Below, one piece after another: positions 52,857-61,677 of a stretch of DNA of 64,000 nucleotides. The translations under genes were made by a program, and so were the position numbers. The notes beneath the pieces were generated by a model. It worked only from the letters and a program-made list of their open reading frames with translations. It made no database searches and was not told where the DNA came from. The stretch lies in assembly GCA_964566545.1 (NCBI GenBank), contig CAZMIX010000007.1:1-64000 (forward strand). Reading direction: 5' to 3'. Every line of letters starts with the position of its first letter. The first letter of the stretch is position 1. The DNA comes from JAEYFP01 sp964566545 (GTDB lineage Bacteria; Bacillota; Clostridia; Lachnospirales; Lachnospiraceae).

Positions 52857-55160
52857 ATGGAATCGATAAATCAGATCGAAAGGATGACCTTAAAAGAAAA
52901 GGTGGCTTTTTGCAGCGGAAAAGATGAATGGCATACAAAGGCATTTCCAAAGCACAATATCGCCGCTGTCATGATGAGTGACGGACCAAACGGGCTTCGG
53001 AAGCAGACCGGTGCGGGAGACATTCTCGGAATCATGCGTTCGCAGGAGGCTACCTGTTTTCCATCCGAAAGCCTGCTGGCATGCAGCTTCGATAAGAATC
53101 TGGCAGGAGAAGCCGGCGCCGCTATCGCGCAGGAGGCCGGCGCTGCAGAAGTTTCCATGTTCCTCGGTCCCGGTGTCAATCATAAACGGAATCTGCTTTG
53201 CGGAAGAAACTTTGAATATTTTTCAGAAGATCCTTATCTTTCAGGAAAGCTGGCAGCTGCCTATATTACTGCGGCACAGAAAAAAGGAATCGGCACAAGC
53301 CTGAAGCATTTTGCATGTAACAATCAGGAAGATTTCCGCATGATTTCGGATAGCCGCATCGACGAACGAACGCTGCGGGAGCTTTATCTGACCGCTTTTG
53401 AATATGCGGTTAAAGAAGGCAGACCGGCTTGTGTCATGTGCGCCTATAATCAGCTCAACGGCGTTTATTGCAGCGACCACCGCTATCTGCTGACGGACAT
53501 CCTGCGCGGCGAATGGGGATATGAAGGCTTTGTTGTGACGGACTGGGGTGCAATTCATGACAGGAGCAAAAGCTTTGCGGCAGGCTGCGACCTTGTGATG
53601 CCAGGCGGAAACGCATACGGGGAGCGCGATGTGTGCGGCGATATAAAGGCGGGCGCATTGGACGAAGCATTTGTCGACAGGAGCGCGGCGCGCCTTCTCC
53701 GTTTCGTAGAGCAGGCCGAACATACAAAGAAAACCATGACCTTTACGGCCAATAAAAAGAAACACCATGCGCTTGCGCGGCAGATTGCGGAAGAAAGCGC
53801 AGTACTGTTAAAAAACGAGGATAACATTCTTCCATGCACAAAAGAGGAAATCGTGTTGATCGGCCATATGGCGAAGGATTTTCGTTATCAGGGACACGGC
53901 AGCAGCCGGATCAGCTCCGCAAGCGCAGACAGCCTTTTATCCCTGCTGCCCGGCGTTCTTTACGCGCCCGGCTGTGACGCGGAAGGCAACACGACTAAGG
54001 AACTGCTGGCGCAGGCGGTTAAGCTTGCCCAATCGGCCAAAAAGGTCATTCTCATTGCGGGTCTCCCGGACATTGCGGAGGCGGAAGGACTTGACCGGAG
54101 CGACATGCAAATGCCTCCCGGACACAACCTTCTTATTCAAGAAATTGCCGCAGCAAATCCCAATACTGCCGTCGTGCTCTGCTGCGGCTGCGCCGTGGAA
54201 ACGCCTTGGGCAGATGATGTAAAGGCCATTCTCTATATGGGCTTATCCGGCCAGGCAGGTGCGGGCGCTCTCGTGAACCTGCTGACGGGCAGGGTGAATC
54301 CGAGCGGCAGGCTGGCCGAAACATGGCCCATACGCTATGAGGATTGTCCAAGCGCCGCATTTTATGGAAAAGACGGAAAAAACGCGGAGTACCGGGAGGG
54401 CATTTATGCCGGATACCGCTATTATGAAACAGCAAAAAAGCCGGTCCGTTTTCCGTTCGGCGCCGGCCTTTCCTATACAACATTTTCTTATCATGATTTA
54501 ACAATTTCAGAAACCCACGCCTCTGTCACAATCACCAATACCGGCTCCTGCTTTGGCGGCGAAGCCGTTCTCATGTATGTACAGGCGCCGCAGAACGGCA
54601 TTCACCGTCCGGTACGGGAGCTGAAAGGCTTTGAAAAGATATTTCTGGCCCCCGGACAGAGCCGGGAGGTTTGCTTTGCATTGAACGATCGCACCTTTGC
54701 GGTATGGAATGACGGCTGGCGAGTCTATGCAGGCGAATATGCGATCCAAATCGGTCCCTGCAAAGCACCGCTCAATGTCGCCGGAGAAGACTTTCAAGAG
54801 GCTGCCGATGCGGGATGGTACCGCACGCTTGCAGGAATTCCAGACCGGAACGATTGGCTCAAAACACTCGCGCATCCGCCTGTCGAGACGCCTTTGCGTC
54901 CATATACTATCGACAGCACCGTAAAAGAGGTCGCAAAGGACAGCCTGATTATCAGACTGATGTATGGTTATTTTGAAAAAATGCAGGCCAGAGCCAGCGG
55001 CCGCGGCACCGTCAATTACCAAATGGCGATGATGGGCGCGCAGCAGTCTCCGCTTCGCAATGTGCAGAACAGTTTTTTATTAAAAGGACACTTCGCACAG
55101 GTTGTCGCGGATTTCGGAAATAAAAAATTTTTGAGAGGAATCCGGCATCTGCTCCATTAA
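52857..55160 (+). CDS. Glycoside hydrolase family 3 beta-glycosidase
   Basis: 767 aa. No signal peptide, so it is cytosolic. N-terminal (beta/alpha)8 barrel with MMSDGPNGLRKQ, GRNFEYFSEDPYLSGKLAAAYI, SLKHFACNNQE, and the nucleophile Asp in GFVVTDWGAIHD (near residue 228); a second alpha/beta domain with VLLKNEDNILPC and VNPSGRLAETWPIRYEDCPS; then a fibronectin type III-like domain (PFGAGLSYTTFSY; PVRELKGFEKI). GH3 members release glucose, xylose or other sugars from beta-glycosides. Partner of the transporter and AraC regulator upstream. Confidence 0.93.
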   Translation: MESINQIERMTLKEKVAFCSGKDEWHTKAFPKHNIAAVMMSDGPNGLRKQTGAGDILGIMRSQEATCFPSESLLACSFDKNLAGEAGAAIAQEAGAAEVSMFLGPGVNHKRNLLCGRNFEYFSEDPYLSGKLAAAYITAAQKKGIGTSLKHFACNNQEDFRMISDSRIDERTLRELYLTAFEYAVKEGRPACVMCAYNQLNGVYCSDHRYLLTDILRGEWGYEGFVVTDWGAIHDRSKSFAAGCDLVMPGGNAYGERDVCGDIKAGALDEAFVDRSAARLLRFVEQAEHTKKTMTFTANKKKHHALARQIAEESAVLLKNEDNILPCTKEEIVLIGHMAKDFRYQGHGSSRISSASADSLLSLLPGVLYAPGCDAEGNTTKELLAQAVKLAQSAKKVILIAGLPDIAEAEGLDRSDMQMPPGHNLLIQEIAAANPNTAVVLCCGCAVETPWADDVKAILYMGLSGQAGAGALVNLLTGRVNPSGRLAETWPIRYEDCPSAAFYGKDGKNAEYREGIYAGYRYYETAKKPVRFPFGAGLSYTTFSYHDLTISETHASVTITNTGSCFGGEAVLMYVQAPQNGIHRPVRELKGFEKIFLAPGQSREVCFALNDRTFAVWNDGWRVYAGEYAIQIGPCKAPLNVAGEDFQEAADAGWYRTLAGIPDRNDWLKTLAHPPVETPLRPYTIDSTVKEVAKDSLIIRLMYGYFEKMQARASGRGTVNYQMAMMGAQQSPLRNVQNSFLLKGHFAQVVADFGNKKFLRGIRHLLH

Positions 55161-55176
55161 AATACAGGTATGGAAG

Positions 55177-55989
55177 CTAATCTGCAATTTGACAGCCTTC
55201 ATGGTTCATATGATAATTTCCGCGGATGACCAGTTCGGAAATCGGAACGATTTCATAGCCCTGCTCCTTAAGCCCCTGAATGACACTTTCAAGCGCCTGC
55301 GCCGTATAGGTGGCTCCATTGTGCATCAGGATGATAGAGCCGTTTCCAAGATGCTTATGGTTGCATACCGTATTGATGATGGCGTCCACGCCATAATCCT
55401 TCCAGTCAAGGGAATCGCAATCCCACTGGATCGTGTAGTAGCCGCAGGCCTTAGCCGTGTTTATGACGGCATTGTCATAATCGCCGTAAGGCGGGCGGAA
55501 CAGTTCCATATCCACGCCCGTCAGTTCCTTTACCCTGTTATGTACCGCCATCAGCTCTTCTTTCTTTTCCATATCTGACAACTGGCTCATATTCTTGTGA
55601 TTTTCACTGTGGTTGCCGAGGTCATGTCCCGCTGCCTGAATCGCTTTCACATCGTCGGGATACGCTTCCACCCATCCTCCTGTCATGAAAAAAGTTACAT
55701 GCAGATCATATTTCTTTAAAATGTCCAGAATCTTCTGTGTGTCTTCGTTTCCCCAGGCGGCGTCAAAGGAGAGCGCCACCTTTTTTTCGGGAGTATCCAC
55801 GCAATAAATCGGAAGCTCCCTGCCATCCACCGTATTGCTGACTGTCGTTGCTCTCGGAATGTAAAGCATCGCGGCAAATACGAGCATAAGGGCAAATGCC
55901 CCGATGATTCCCTTTTTCGTAAAATCCGGATCGGCGCACTTCTCTTTGGCCTTTTTTATCCATTTGCTGATTTTCTCAAAATAATCCAT
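55177..55989 (-). CDS. Polysaccharide deacetylase, PdaB-like
   Basis: 270 aa from the ATG at 55989 with GAGG upstream. One N-terminal transmembrane helix (about residues 30-48) anchors an extracytoplasmic NodB domain: ALSFDAAWGNEDTQKIL (catalytic and metal Asp motif), GHDLGNHSENHKNMSQLS (metal His pair), and LFRPPYGDYDNAV with SLDWKDYG and SIILMHNG. The DAAWG form and length fit the PdaB sporulation subgroup, but involvement in spores is only inferred. It removes N- or O-acetyl groups from wall glycan. Confidence 0.88.
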   Translation of the reverse strand: MDYFEKISKWIKKAKEKCADPDFTKKGIIGAFALMLVFAAMLYIPRATTVSNTVDGRELPIYCVDTPEKKVALSFDAAWGNEDTQKILDILKKYDLHVTFFMTGGWVEAYPDDVKAIQAAGHDLGNHSENHKNMSQLSDMEKKEELMAVHNRVKELTGVDMELFRPPYGDYDNAVINTAKACGYYTIQWDCDSLDWKDYGVDAIINTVCNHKHLGNGSIILMHNGATYTAQALESVIQGLKEQGYEIVPISELVIRGNYHMNHEGCQIAD

Positions 55990-55998
55990 AATAACCTC

Positions 55999-56037
55999 GC
56001 GGCGGCGTTTTATACAATATATGAACAACGCCGCCGC
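55999..56037. repeat. Long inverted repeat upstream of the deacetylase
   Basis: GCGGCGGCGTT (55999-56009) and AACGCCGCCGC (56027-56037) are perfect 11-bp arms around 17 AT-rich bases that include -10-like sequence on the minus strand. The near arm touches the GAGG ribosome binding site of the deacetylase gene. Confidence 0.85.
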
Positions 56038-56095
56038 TTCTATTACTGATAGGGGAAAATCAGAGGCGGCAAAAATTTATTTCCTCTGCGTTCCC

Positions 56096-56124
56096 TTGTT
56101 CAAAGAATCACGATGTGATAAAAT
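56096..56124 (+). promoter_or_regulatory. Promoter of lemA
   Basis: TTGTTC (56096-56101), 17 nt, TAAAAT (56119-56124), 30 nt before the gene. Confidence 0.6.
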
Positions 56125-56154
56125 GGAAGTTATCAAAATAGAAGGAGTGATTGT

Positions 56155-56697
56155 ATGGTTTTTATCATTATTATTGTTTTAGTCGTTTTGATCGCGGCGT
56201 TTGCTGTTTTTGCGCAACGGGATCTTGTGAGCGCGGATGAGTTTTGCGGCAACGCTCTGTCGCAGATCGGCGTGCAGCAGACCTCCCGCTGGGATGCGCT
56301 GACAAGCCTTGCCAAAATGACACAGAAATATTCCGATTATGAATATGAAACGCTCATGAAAATTGTCCGTGAAAGAAAAGAGATTTCGTCAAAAAGCACG
56401 GCAGGCGATGTGGACGCGCAGGAAAGCCTGATGGCGCAGGTATCGGGCAGGCTCGTTGCGCTCGCGGAGTCCTATCCGGAATTAAAGGCTAACACCGTCT
56501 ATCTTTCCACGATGGAAAGTGTCAATGATTACGAGAATAAAGTACGCGTCAGCCGTATGAGCTACAACGACACGGTTACAAAGTACAACCGCCTCGTAAG
56601 ACAATTCCCGTCCGGCATCTTTGCGAGGATTTTCGGCTTTCAGGTGCGCACCTATCTGCAGACCGACGAGTCTAAGACAGCCATGCCGGAACTATAA
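56155..56697 (+). CDS. LemA family protein
   Basis: 180 aa; AAGGAG upstream. N-terminal transmembrane helix (residues 1-20), then the LemA helical bundle: NALSQIGVQQTSRWDALTSL, YPELKANTVYLSTMESVNDY and VSRMSYNDTVTKYNRLVRQF followed by PSGIFARIFGF. The Y-P-x-L-K-A and Y-N-x-x-V-x-x-Y-N signatures are diagnostic. Function is poorly defined. It precedes a DUF2207 protein by 17 nt; the LemA-DUF2207 pair is widespread and probably acts together at the membrane. Confidence 0.92.
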   Translation: MVFIIIIVLVVLIAAFAVFAQRDLVSADEFCGNALSQIGVQQTSRWDALTSLAKMTQKYSDYEYETLMKIVRERKEISSKSTAGDVDAQESLMAQVSGRLVALAESYPELKANTVYLSTMESVNDYENKVRVSRMSYNDTVTKYNRLVRQFPSGIFARIFGFQVRTYLQTDESKTAMPEL

Positions 56698-56714
56698 AGA
56701 AAGGATTCCCAAAA

Positions 56715-58661
56715 TTGAACATGGATAACCATAAAACAAAGCAGCCCCATTCCTATTGCTTGGGTGCGCATAAGCTATTGTTCTGCCTTGCCCTTTGTAT
56801 CGGTATACTTTCATTTTTTCCGCTGTCAGCCGAAGCAAAAGAAACGACGGTCCACAGTGTTGACATCGTTGTTTCCCTCAATCAGGACGGCAGCGCCGAT
56901 ATCACGGAAAACTGGGACGTTACCGTTTCGGGCATCACGGAATGGTATCTCGTGCAGGGCTCTCTTGGAAAAATTGAAATTCAAGACTTTTCCGTCTTAG
57001 ACGAGACTGGCAGGGTTTATGAGTATGAGGGTGCTTGGGATATTGACCGCTCGCTCGAGGAAAAGGCCGGAAAATGCGGAATTGTCGATAAGGGTGACGG
57101 CTCCTATGAGCTGTGCTGGGGCGTCGGCAGCGACGGCAGCCACCTTTTTTTTGCATCCTACCATATGACAAACTTTATCAAGGGCTTTGATGACTACTGC
57201 GCTTTCAATCAGCGCCTTGTCAATGACGACTTATCCAGCCCGCCGCAGCGTGTTTCCATCACTATTGTGAAGCCTGGAACAGAATTTACGACGGAAGACA
57301 TCGGCGTGTGGGGGTTCGGTTTTGACGGGACGATTGCTGTGGAAAACGGCGTGGTTACCGCAAGCAGCAACGGTGCGCTTGACAGCAGCGATTACGTCAC
57401 TGTCATGTGCCGGTTTCCCCGGCAGATGTTCGATACGGCCAATGTGATAAATGGCTCCTTTTCCGACATGCAGGAGCAGGCGTTTAAAGGCAGCGATTAC
57501 GAAACGCTCTCGCCTCTCTCCCGCCTGCTTTTACTGCTTAGAGGCCTTGCGGCCATAATCACCGTAAGCTTCCTTATTGTGTATGCCGCAAAAAAACATA
57601 AAATCAATCGGACGGTTACTACCTTCGAAGATGCCATGCGAGAAGAAGATGCACAGGGGGAGAGCAAATTCTACAAAAAGCCGGCCTTTTGGATCGCCTG
57701 CCTCGTGCTGTTTGTCGCTTCTCCATTTTTAACCATCATTTTATTTGTTATAGTGCTGTTGAACCATATGAAAAAGCAGCAAAAGCTTTCAACAGACCTG
57801 ACGGGAACCGCTTATCCTGTTCCGCTGATCAGGGCACAGCTCCACAGCTATCGGGACTATTGCCGCGATATCCCGCTTGAATGCCAAATTCCGGCTATCT
57901 ATTATTCCTGCGCGCAGACGGGGCTGACCGTAGAACAAAATGATGTGATCGGCGCCTATCTGCTCAAATGGCTGCAGTCCGGGAATATTGAAATCCGAGA
58001 GGAAAAAAAAGAGAAGGGTATCGGAATCCTGAACCGGCAAACGCCGTCCATTATCCTGAAGAGCGCTCCGAAGGGTCCGGATCCCGGGGAAAATCGTCTA
58101 TATCTTATTTTGGAGCAGGCAAGCGGAGGAAATCATGTTTTGCAGGAAAAAGAAATGTATCATTGGGCAGTCAGCAATTATGGCAGCATTTCAGAAATGC
58201 TGAAATCCATTGACGAAACGGGCGAGAAATTTTTAAAGGAATCCGGTTATCTGGGAACTATCTTCGCCTCCGGTCCTCTGCATCTGTACCGCACACAAAA
58301 ACCGGTATTTACCGAAGCTGGAAGGGAGCAGATGCTTTGCTTAAAAGGGATAAAGAACTTTCTTAAGGATTTTACGATTATCGACGAACGCGAACCGCAG
58401 GACGTGACGCTGTGGGATCAATATCTGATTGCCGCACAGCTCTTTGGCATCGCCGACAAGGTGGCAGAGAAATTCAAATCCATCTATCCTGCCTATTTTA
58501 CGGATTATGCGTCCTATTATAACAACTATGCCGGTTCCTACGCAGTGATTTCTTCCATTTCAAAAGCAGGCATCAACGGAGCCAACTCGGGAAGCGCAAG
58601 CACTTCTTCAGGGGGCGGCGGCGGAAGCTCGGGTGGCGGAAGCGGCGGTGGCGGAAGATAA
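56715..58661 (+). CDS. DUF2207 membrane protein with glycine-rich tail
   Basis: 648 aa. TTG at 56715 has AAGGA 9 nt upstream, better spaced than the ATG at 56721. Signal peptide (about residues 15-40), an extracytoplasmic DUF2207 domain (VHSVDIVVSLNQDGSADITE, NWDVTVSGI, CWGVGSDGSHLFFASYHMTN), two transmembrane helices near 280 and 330, a cytoplasmic domain of about 250 residues, and a C-terminal Gly/Ser tail (SSGGGGGSSGGGSGGGGR). The tail is common to this family. Function unknown; paired with LemA. Confidence 0.88.
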   Translation: MNMDNHKTKQPHSYCLGAHKLLFCLALCIGILSFFPLSAEAKETTVHSVDIVVSLNQDGSADITENWDVTVSGITEWYLVQGSLGKIEIQDFSVLDETGRVYEYEGAWDIDRSLEEKAGKCGIVDKGDGSYELCWGVGSDGSHLFFASYHMTNFIKGFDDYCAFNQRLVNDDLSSPPQRVSITIVKPGTEFTTEDIGVWGFGFDGTIAVENGVVTASSNGALDSSDYVTVMCRFPRQMFDTANVINGSFSDMQEQAFKGSDYETLSPLSRLLLLLRGLAAIITVSFLIVYAAKKHKINRTVTTFEDAMREEDAQGESKFYKKPAFWIACLVLFVASPFLTIILFVIVLLNHMKKQQKLSTDLTGTAYPVPLIRAQLHSYRDYCRDIPLECQIPAIYYSCAQTGLTVEQNDVIGAYLLKWLQSGNIEIREEKKEKGIGILNRQTPSIILKSAPKGPDPGENRLYLILEQASGGNHVLQEKEMYHWAVSNYGSISEMLKSIDETGEKFLKESGYLGTIFASGPLHLYRTQKPVFTEAGREQMLCLKGIKNFLKDFTIIDEREPQDVTLWDQYLIAAQLFGIADKVAEKFKSIYPAYFTDYASYYNNYAGSYAVISSISKAGINGANSGSASTSSGGGGGSSGGGSGGGGR

Positions 58662-58706
58662 ACCTTTGCTGCAAACCGGATCCTAACTAAATTTTTTTGG
58701 TTGCCA

Positions 58707-58735
58707 TTGAAAAAAAATGTGTTTCGTGCTAAAAT
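58707..58735 (+). promoter_or_regulatory. Promoter of the BMP-type ABC transporter operon
   Basis: TTGAAA (58707-58712), 17 nt, TAAAAT (58730-58735). It leads a roughly 55-nt leader with GGGAGGAAT before the ATG. Confidence 0.7.
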
Positions 58736-58790
58736 ATAAAAATATATACAATCATGTATATTATAACAATCAATTAGGGAGGAATTATTT

Positions 58791-59960
58791 ATGAAAAAGA
58801 AATTAATAAGCATCATGCTTTGTGCTGCCATGACAGCCACTTTACTGGCAGGCTGCGGCAGTTCTGCAGCAGCTCCTGCTGAGGAGGCTCCTGTTGCGGA
58901 AGAAGCTGCACCGGAAGAAGAACCCGCGGAAGAAGCCGCTGCACCGGAAACTGCTTCGGCCCCTTCGGAGGAAGGTTATGAACTGGCTCTTGTTACGGAT
59001 CTCGGTACGATCGATGACAAATCCTTTAACCAGGGCGCTTGGGAAGGCCTTAAGAAATACGCGGAAGAAAACAGCATCTCCTATAAGTATTATCAGCCTC
59101 AGGAAGGTACGACCGATTCTTATGTGGAGACGATCGGCCTTGCAATCGAGGGCGGCGCAAAGTTAGTCGTATGTCCTGGTTTCTTATTTGAAGAGCCGAT
59201 TTTCATCGTTCAGGATCAGTATCCCGACGTACATTTTATCTTGCTTGACGGCGAGCCGCACAATGCGGATTACAGCGAATTTAAGACAGGAACTAACGTA
59301 ATGCCGATCTTATTCCAGGAAGATCAGGCCGGTTTCCTTGCAGGCTATGCAGCAGTAAAGGACGGTAACACAAAGCTTGGCTTCATGGGCGGTATGGCTG
59401 TTCCTGCTGTTATCCGTTATGGCTACGGCTTTGTACAGGGAGCCGACACAGCAGCGAAAGAAGACGGCGTAAAGGTAGATGTAATGTACAACTATACAGG
59501 CGCATTTGCTGCAACTCCGGAAGCACAGGCTATGGCAGCAAGCTGGTATCAGAACGGAACAGAAGTAATCTTTGGCTGCGGCGGCGCGGTAGGCAACTCC
59601 GTAATGGCAGCGGCAGAGGAAGCCGGCACGAAGGTGATCGGCGTTGACGTTGACCAATCCTCTGAGTCCGCAACCGTTATTACATCCGCTATGAAGCAGT
59701 TAAGCATTTCCGTATACGACGGCGTCAAGGCATTCTATGACGGCTCTTTCCCGGGTGGAGAAACATCCATCTTCTCAGCAGCAAACGACGGTGTCGGCCT
59801 TCCTATGGAAGCATCCAAATTTGCAGCTTTCGCACAGGCTGATTATGATGCATTATTCGAAAAGCTTGTAAACGGCGATTTTGAAATTAATAATTCTACG
59901 GAAGATTCTACAACGGCAGATTTAACGTTAAGCAGCACAACCGTTACATTTGTTGAATAG
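58791..59960 (+). CDS. BMP-family ABC transporter substrate-binding lipoprotein
   Basis: 389 aa. Lipoprotein signal peptide with lipobox LLAGC (Cys at 22), an Ala/Pro/Glu-rich linker to about residue 65, then the BMP (PnrA-like) fold: LVTDLGTIDDKSFNQGAWEG, VVCPGFLFEEPIF, LLDGEPHNADY, FQEDQAGFLAGYAAV, GFMGGMAVPAVIRYGYGFVQ, FGCGGAVGNSVMAA and GVDVDQSSES. Such proteins bind purine nucleosides in characterised cases. Codon choice looks strongly biased, as for an abundant protein. A terminator follows, so downstream ABC genes get less transcript. Confidence 0.95.
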   Translation: MKKKLISIMLCAAMTATLLAGCGSSAAAPAEEAPVAEEAAPEEEPAEEAAAPETASAPSEEGYELALVTDLGTIDDKSFNQGAWEGLKKYAEENSISYKYYQPQEGTTDSYVETIGLAIEGGAKLVVCPGFLFEEPIFIVQDQYPDVHFILLDGEPHNADYSEFKTGTNVMPILFQEDQAGFLAGYAAVKDGNTKLGFMGGMAVPAVIRYGYGFVQGADTAAKEDGVKVDVMYNYTGAFAATPEAQAMAASWYQNGTEVIFGCGGAVGNSVMAAAEEAGTKVIGVDVDQSSESATVITSAMKQLSISVYDGVKAFYDGSFPGGETSIFSAANDGVGLPMEASKFAAFAQADYDALFEKLVNGDFEINNSTEDSTTADLTLSSTTVTFVE

Positions 59961-59997
59961 TCTTTTTGTAAACGTAACAGCTCATTGCTTACCAGTG

Positions 59998-60035
59998 GTG
60001 CCGATGTCGTTTTTAGACGGCATCGGCACTATTTT
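59998..60035 (+). terminator. Terminator between the binding protein and the ATPase gene
   Basis: GTGCCGATG (59998-60006) pairs with CATCGGCAC (60021-60029), then TATTTTAA. Partial read-through would give more binding protein than transporter. Confidence 0.8.
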
Positions 60036-60108
60036 AATTACATAGGAAATTTCTTTGAGAGTTTGCACGCAGACTCTTTATACATAATAAAGGAGATGGG
60101 GATAGCTT

Positions 60109-61677
60109 ATGGACTACATTATCGAGATGCTGCATATCACGAAAGAATTTCCCGGCATCATCGCAAACGATGACATTACCCTGCAGGTAAAGAAGGGGGA
60201 AATTCATGCCCTGCTCGGTGAAAACGGCGCCGGAAAATCCACATTAATGAGTGTTCTCTTCGGATTATACCAGCCCGAACACGGTATCATCAAAATCAAA
60301 GGCGAGGAGAAAAAAGTCAACAGTCCCATGGATGCCAATGCGTTGGGCATCGGTATGGTACATCAGCATTTTAAGCTTGTACACAACTTTACGGTTCTGC
60401 AGAACATCGTTCTGGGGGTGGAGACCGTAAACAAAGGATTTTTGCAAATGGTTGAAGCGCGCAAAAAGGTGGTTGCGCTTTCGGAGCAGTACGGGCTTTA
60501 TGTAGATCCCGATGCCCTGATCGAGGATATTACCGTAGGAATGCAGCAGCGTGTCGAAATACTCAAAATGCTTTACCGCGAAAATGAAATCCTGATTTTT
60601 GATGAGCCGACCGCGGTCCTGACGCCGCAGGAAATCGACGAATTGATGAAAATCATGAAAGGGCTTGTCAAGGAAGGCAAATCCATTCTTTTCATCACGC
60701 ACAAGCTCAATGAAATCAAAGCCGTTGCCGATCGCTGTACGGTCCTTCGGCGCGGGAAATATATCGGTACCGTCGATGTTGCGGAAACGTCAAAGGAGCA
60801 GATGTCCGAAATGATGGTTGGCCGTAAAGTCAATCTTTCGATTGAAAAGAAAAATGCCGAGCCAAAGGAAGTTGTTCTTGAGGTCAAACATCTCTTTGTA
60901 AAATCCCATCACGAGGGGCATACAAAGGACGTCGTTTCCGATGTCAGCTTTCAGGTGCGCAAGGGAGAAATTGTCTGTATCGCAGGTATTGACGGAAACG
61001 GCCAGACAGAGCTTGTACAGGCGATCACCGGCCTTGGGGAGACGACTGCCGGTTCTGTCGAAATCAACGGAGAAGATATCACTAAAAAATCCATTCGCTA
61101 CAGAAATACCCACGGGATGTCGCATATTCCGGAGGACCGCCACAGATTTGGCCTCGTTCTGGATTATAATCTTGCCTATAACCTCGTTTTGAAACAGTAT
61201 TTCATGAAGGAATTTCAGACGGGCGGGGTTTTAAAACGGGACAAAATTCGGGAACATTCCGAGCTTTTGATCGAACAGTTTGATATCCGAAGCGGCGAAG
61301 GCAGCGATACCGTCACACGAAGCATGTCCGGCGGCAATCAGCAGAAGGCCATTCTCGCGCGGGAAATTTCCATGAATCCGGAAATACTCCTTGCCGTTCA
61401 GCCTACCCGCGGTCTGGATGTCGGTGCGATCGAATACATCCATAACCAGCTTGTCAGTCAGCGCGATAACGGTTCTGCCATTCTGCTCGTTTCTCTGGAG
61501 CTGGACGAGGTCATGAATTTGAGCGATCGCATTCTTGTTATGTTTGAAGGAAAAATTGTTGCGGATGTCAATCCGAAGGACATTACGATCCAGGAGCTTG
61601 GATTGTACATGGCCGGCAGCTCTCCTGATGCTGCCGCAAACAAAAATACGGAAGGAGGAAAGCACGATGAAAAATAA
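60109..61677 (+). CDS. ABC transporter ATPase with two nucleotide-binding domains (nucleoside type)
   Basis: 522 aa. NBD1: Walker A LLGENGAGKSTLMSVL (about 35-48), QHFKLVHNFTVLQN, signature-like DITVGMQQRVEIL and Walker B ILIFDEPTAVLTPQE. NBD2: degenerate Walker A IAGIDGNGQTEL, signature MSGGNQQKAILARE, LLAVQPTRGLDVGAIEYIH. The degenerate second site is normal for sugar and nucleoside importers of the RbsA/YufO class. Operon: overlaps the first permease gene by 11 nt. Confidence 0.95.
   Translation: MDYIIEMLHITKEFPGIIANDDITLQVKKGEIHALLGENGAGKSTLMSVLFGLYQPEHGIIKIKGEEKKVNSPMDANALGIGMVHQHFKLVHNFTVLQNIVLGVETVNKGFLQMVEARKKVVALSEQYGLYVDPDALIEDITVGMQQRVEILKMLYRENEILIFDEPTAVLTPQEIDELMKIMKGLVKEGKSILFITHKLNEIKAVADRCTVLRRGKYIGTVDVAETSKEQMSEMMVGRKVNLSIEKKNAEPKEVVLEVKHLFVKSHHEGHTKDVVSDVSFQVRKGEIVCIAGIDGNGQTELVQAITGLGETTAGSVEINGEDITKKSIRYRNTHGMSHIPEDRHRFGLVLDYNLAYNLVLKQYFMKEFQTGGVLKRDKIREHSELLIEQFDIRSGEGSDTVTRSMSGGNQQKAILAREISMNPEILLAVQPTRGLDVGAIEYIHNQLVSQRDNGSAILLVSLELDEVMNLSDRILVMFEGKIVADVNPKDITIQELGLYMAGSSPDAAANKNTEGGKHDEK

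Noticed and set aside
61535..61666. Longer N-terminus for the first ABC permease
   Set aside because: It overlaps the ATPase gene by over 130 nt; the ATG at 61667 has GGAGG and begins at the normal permease N-terminus.
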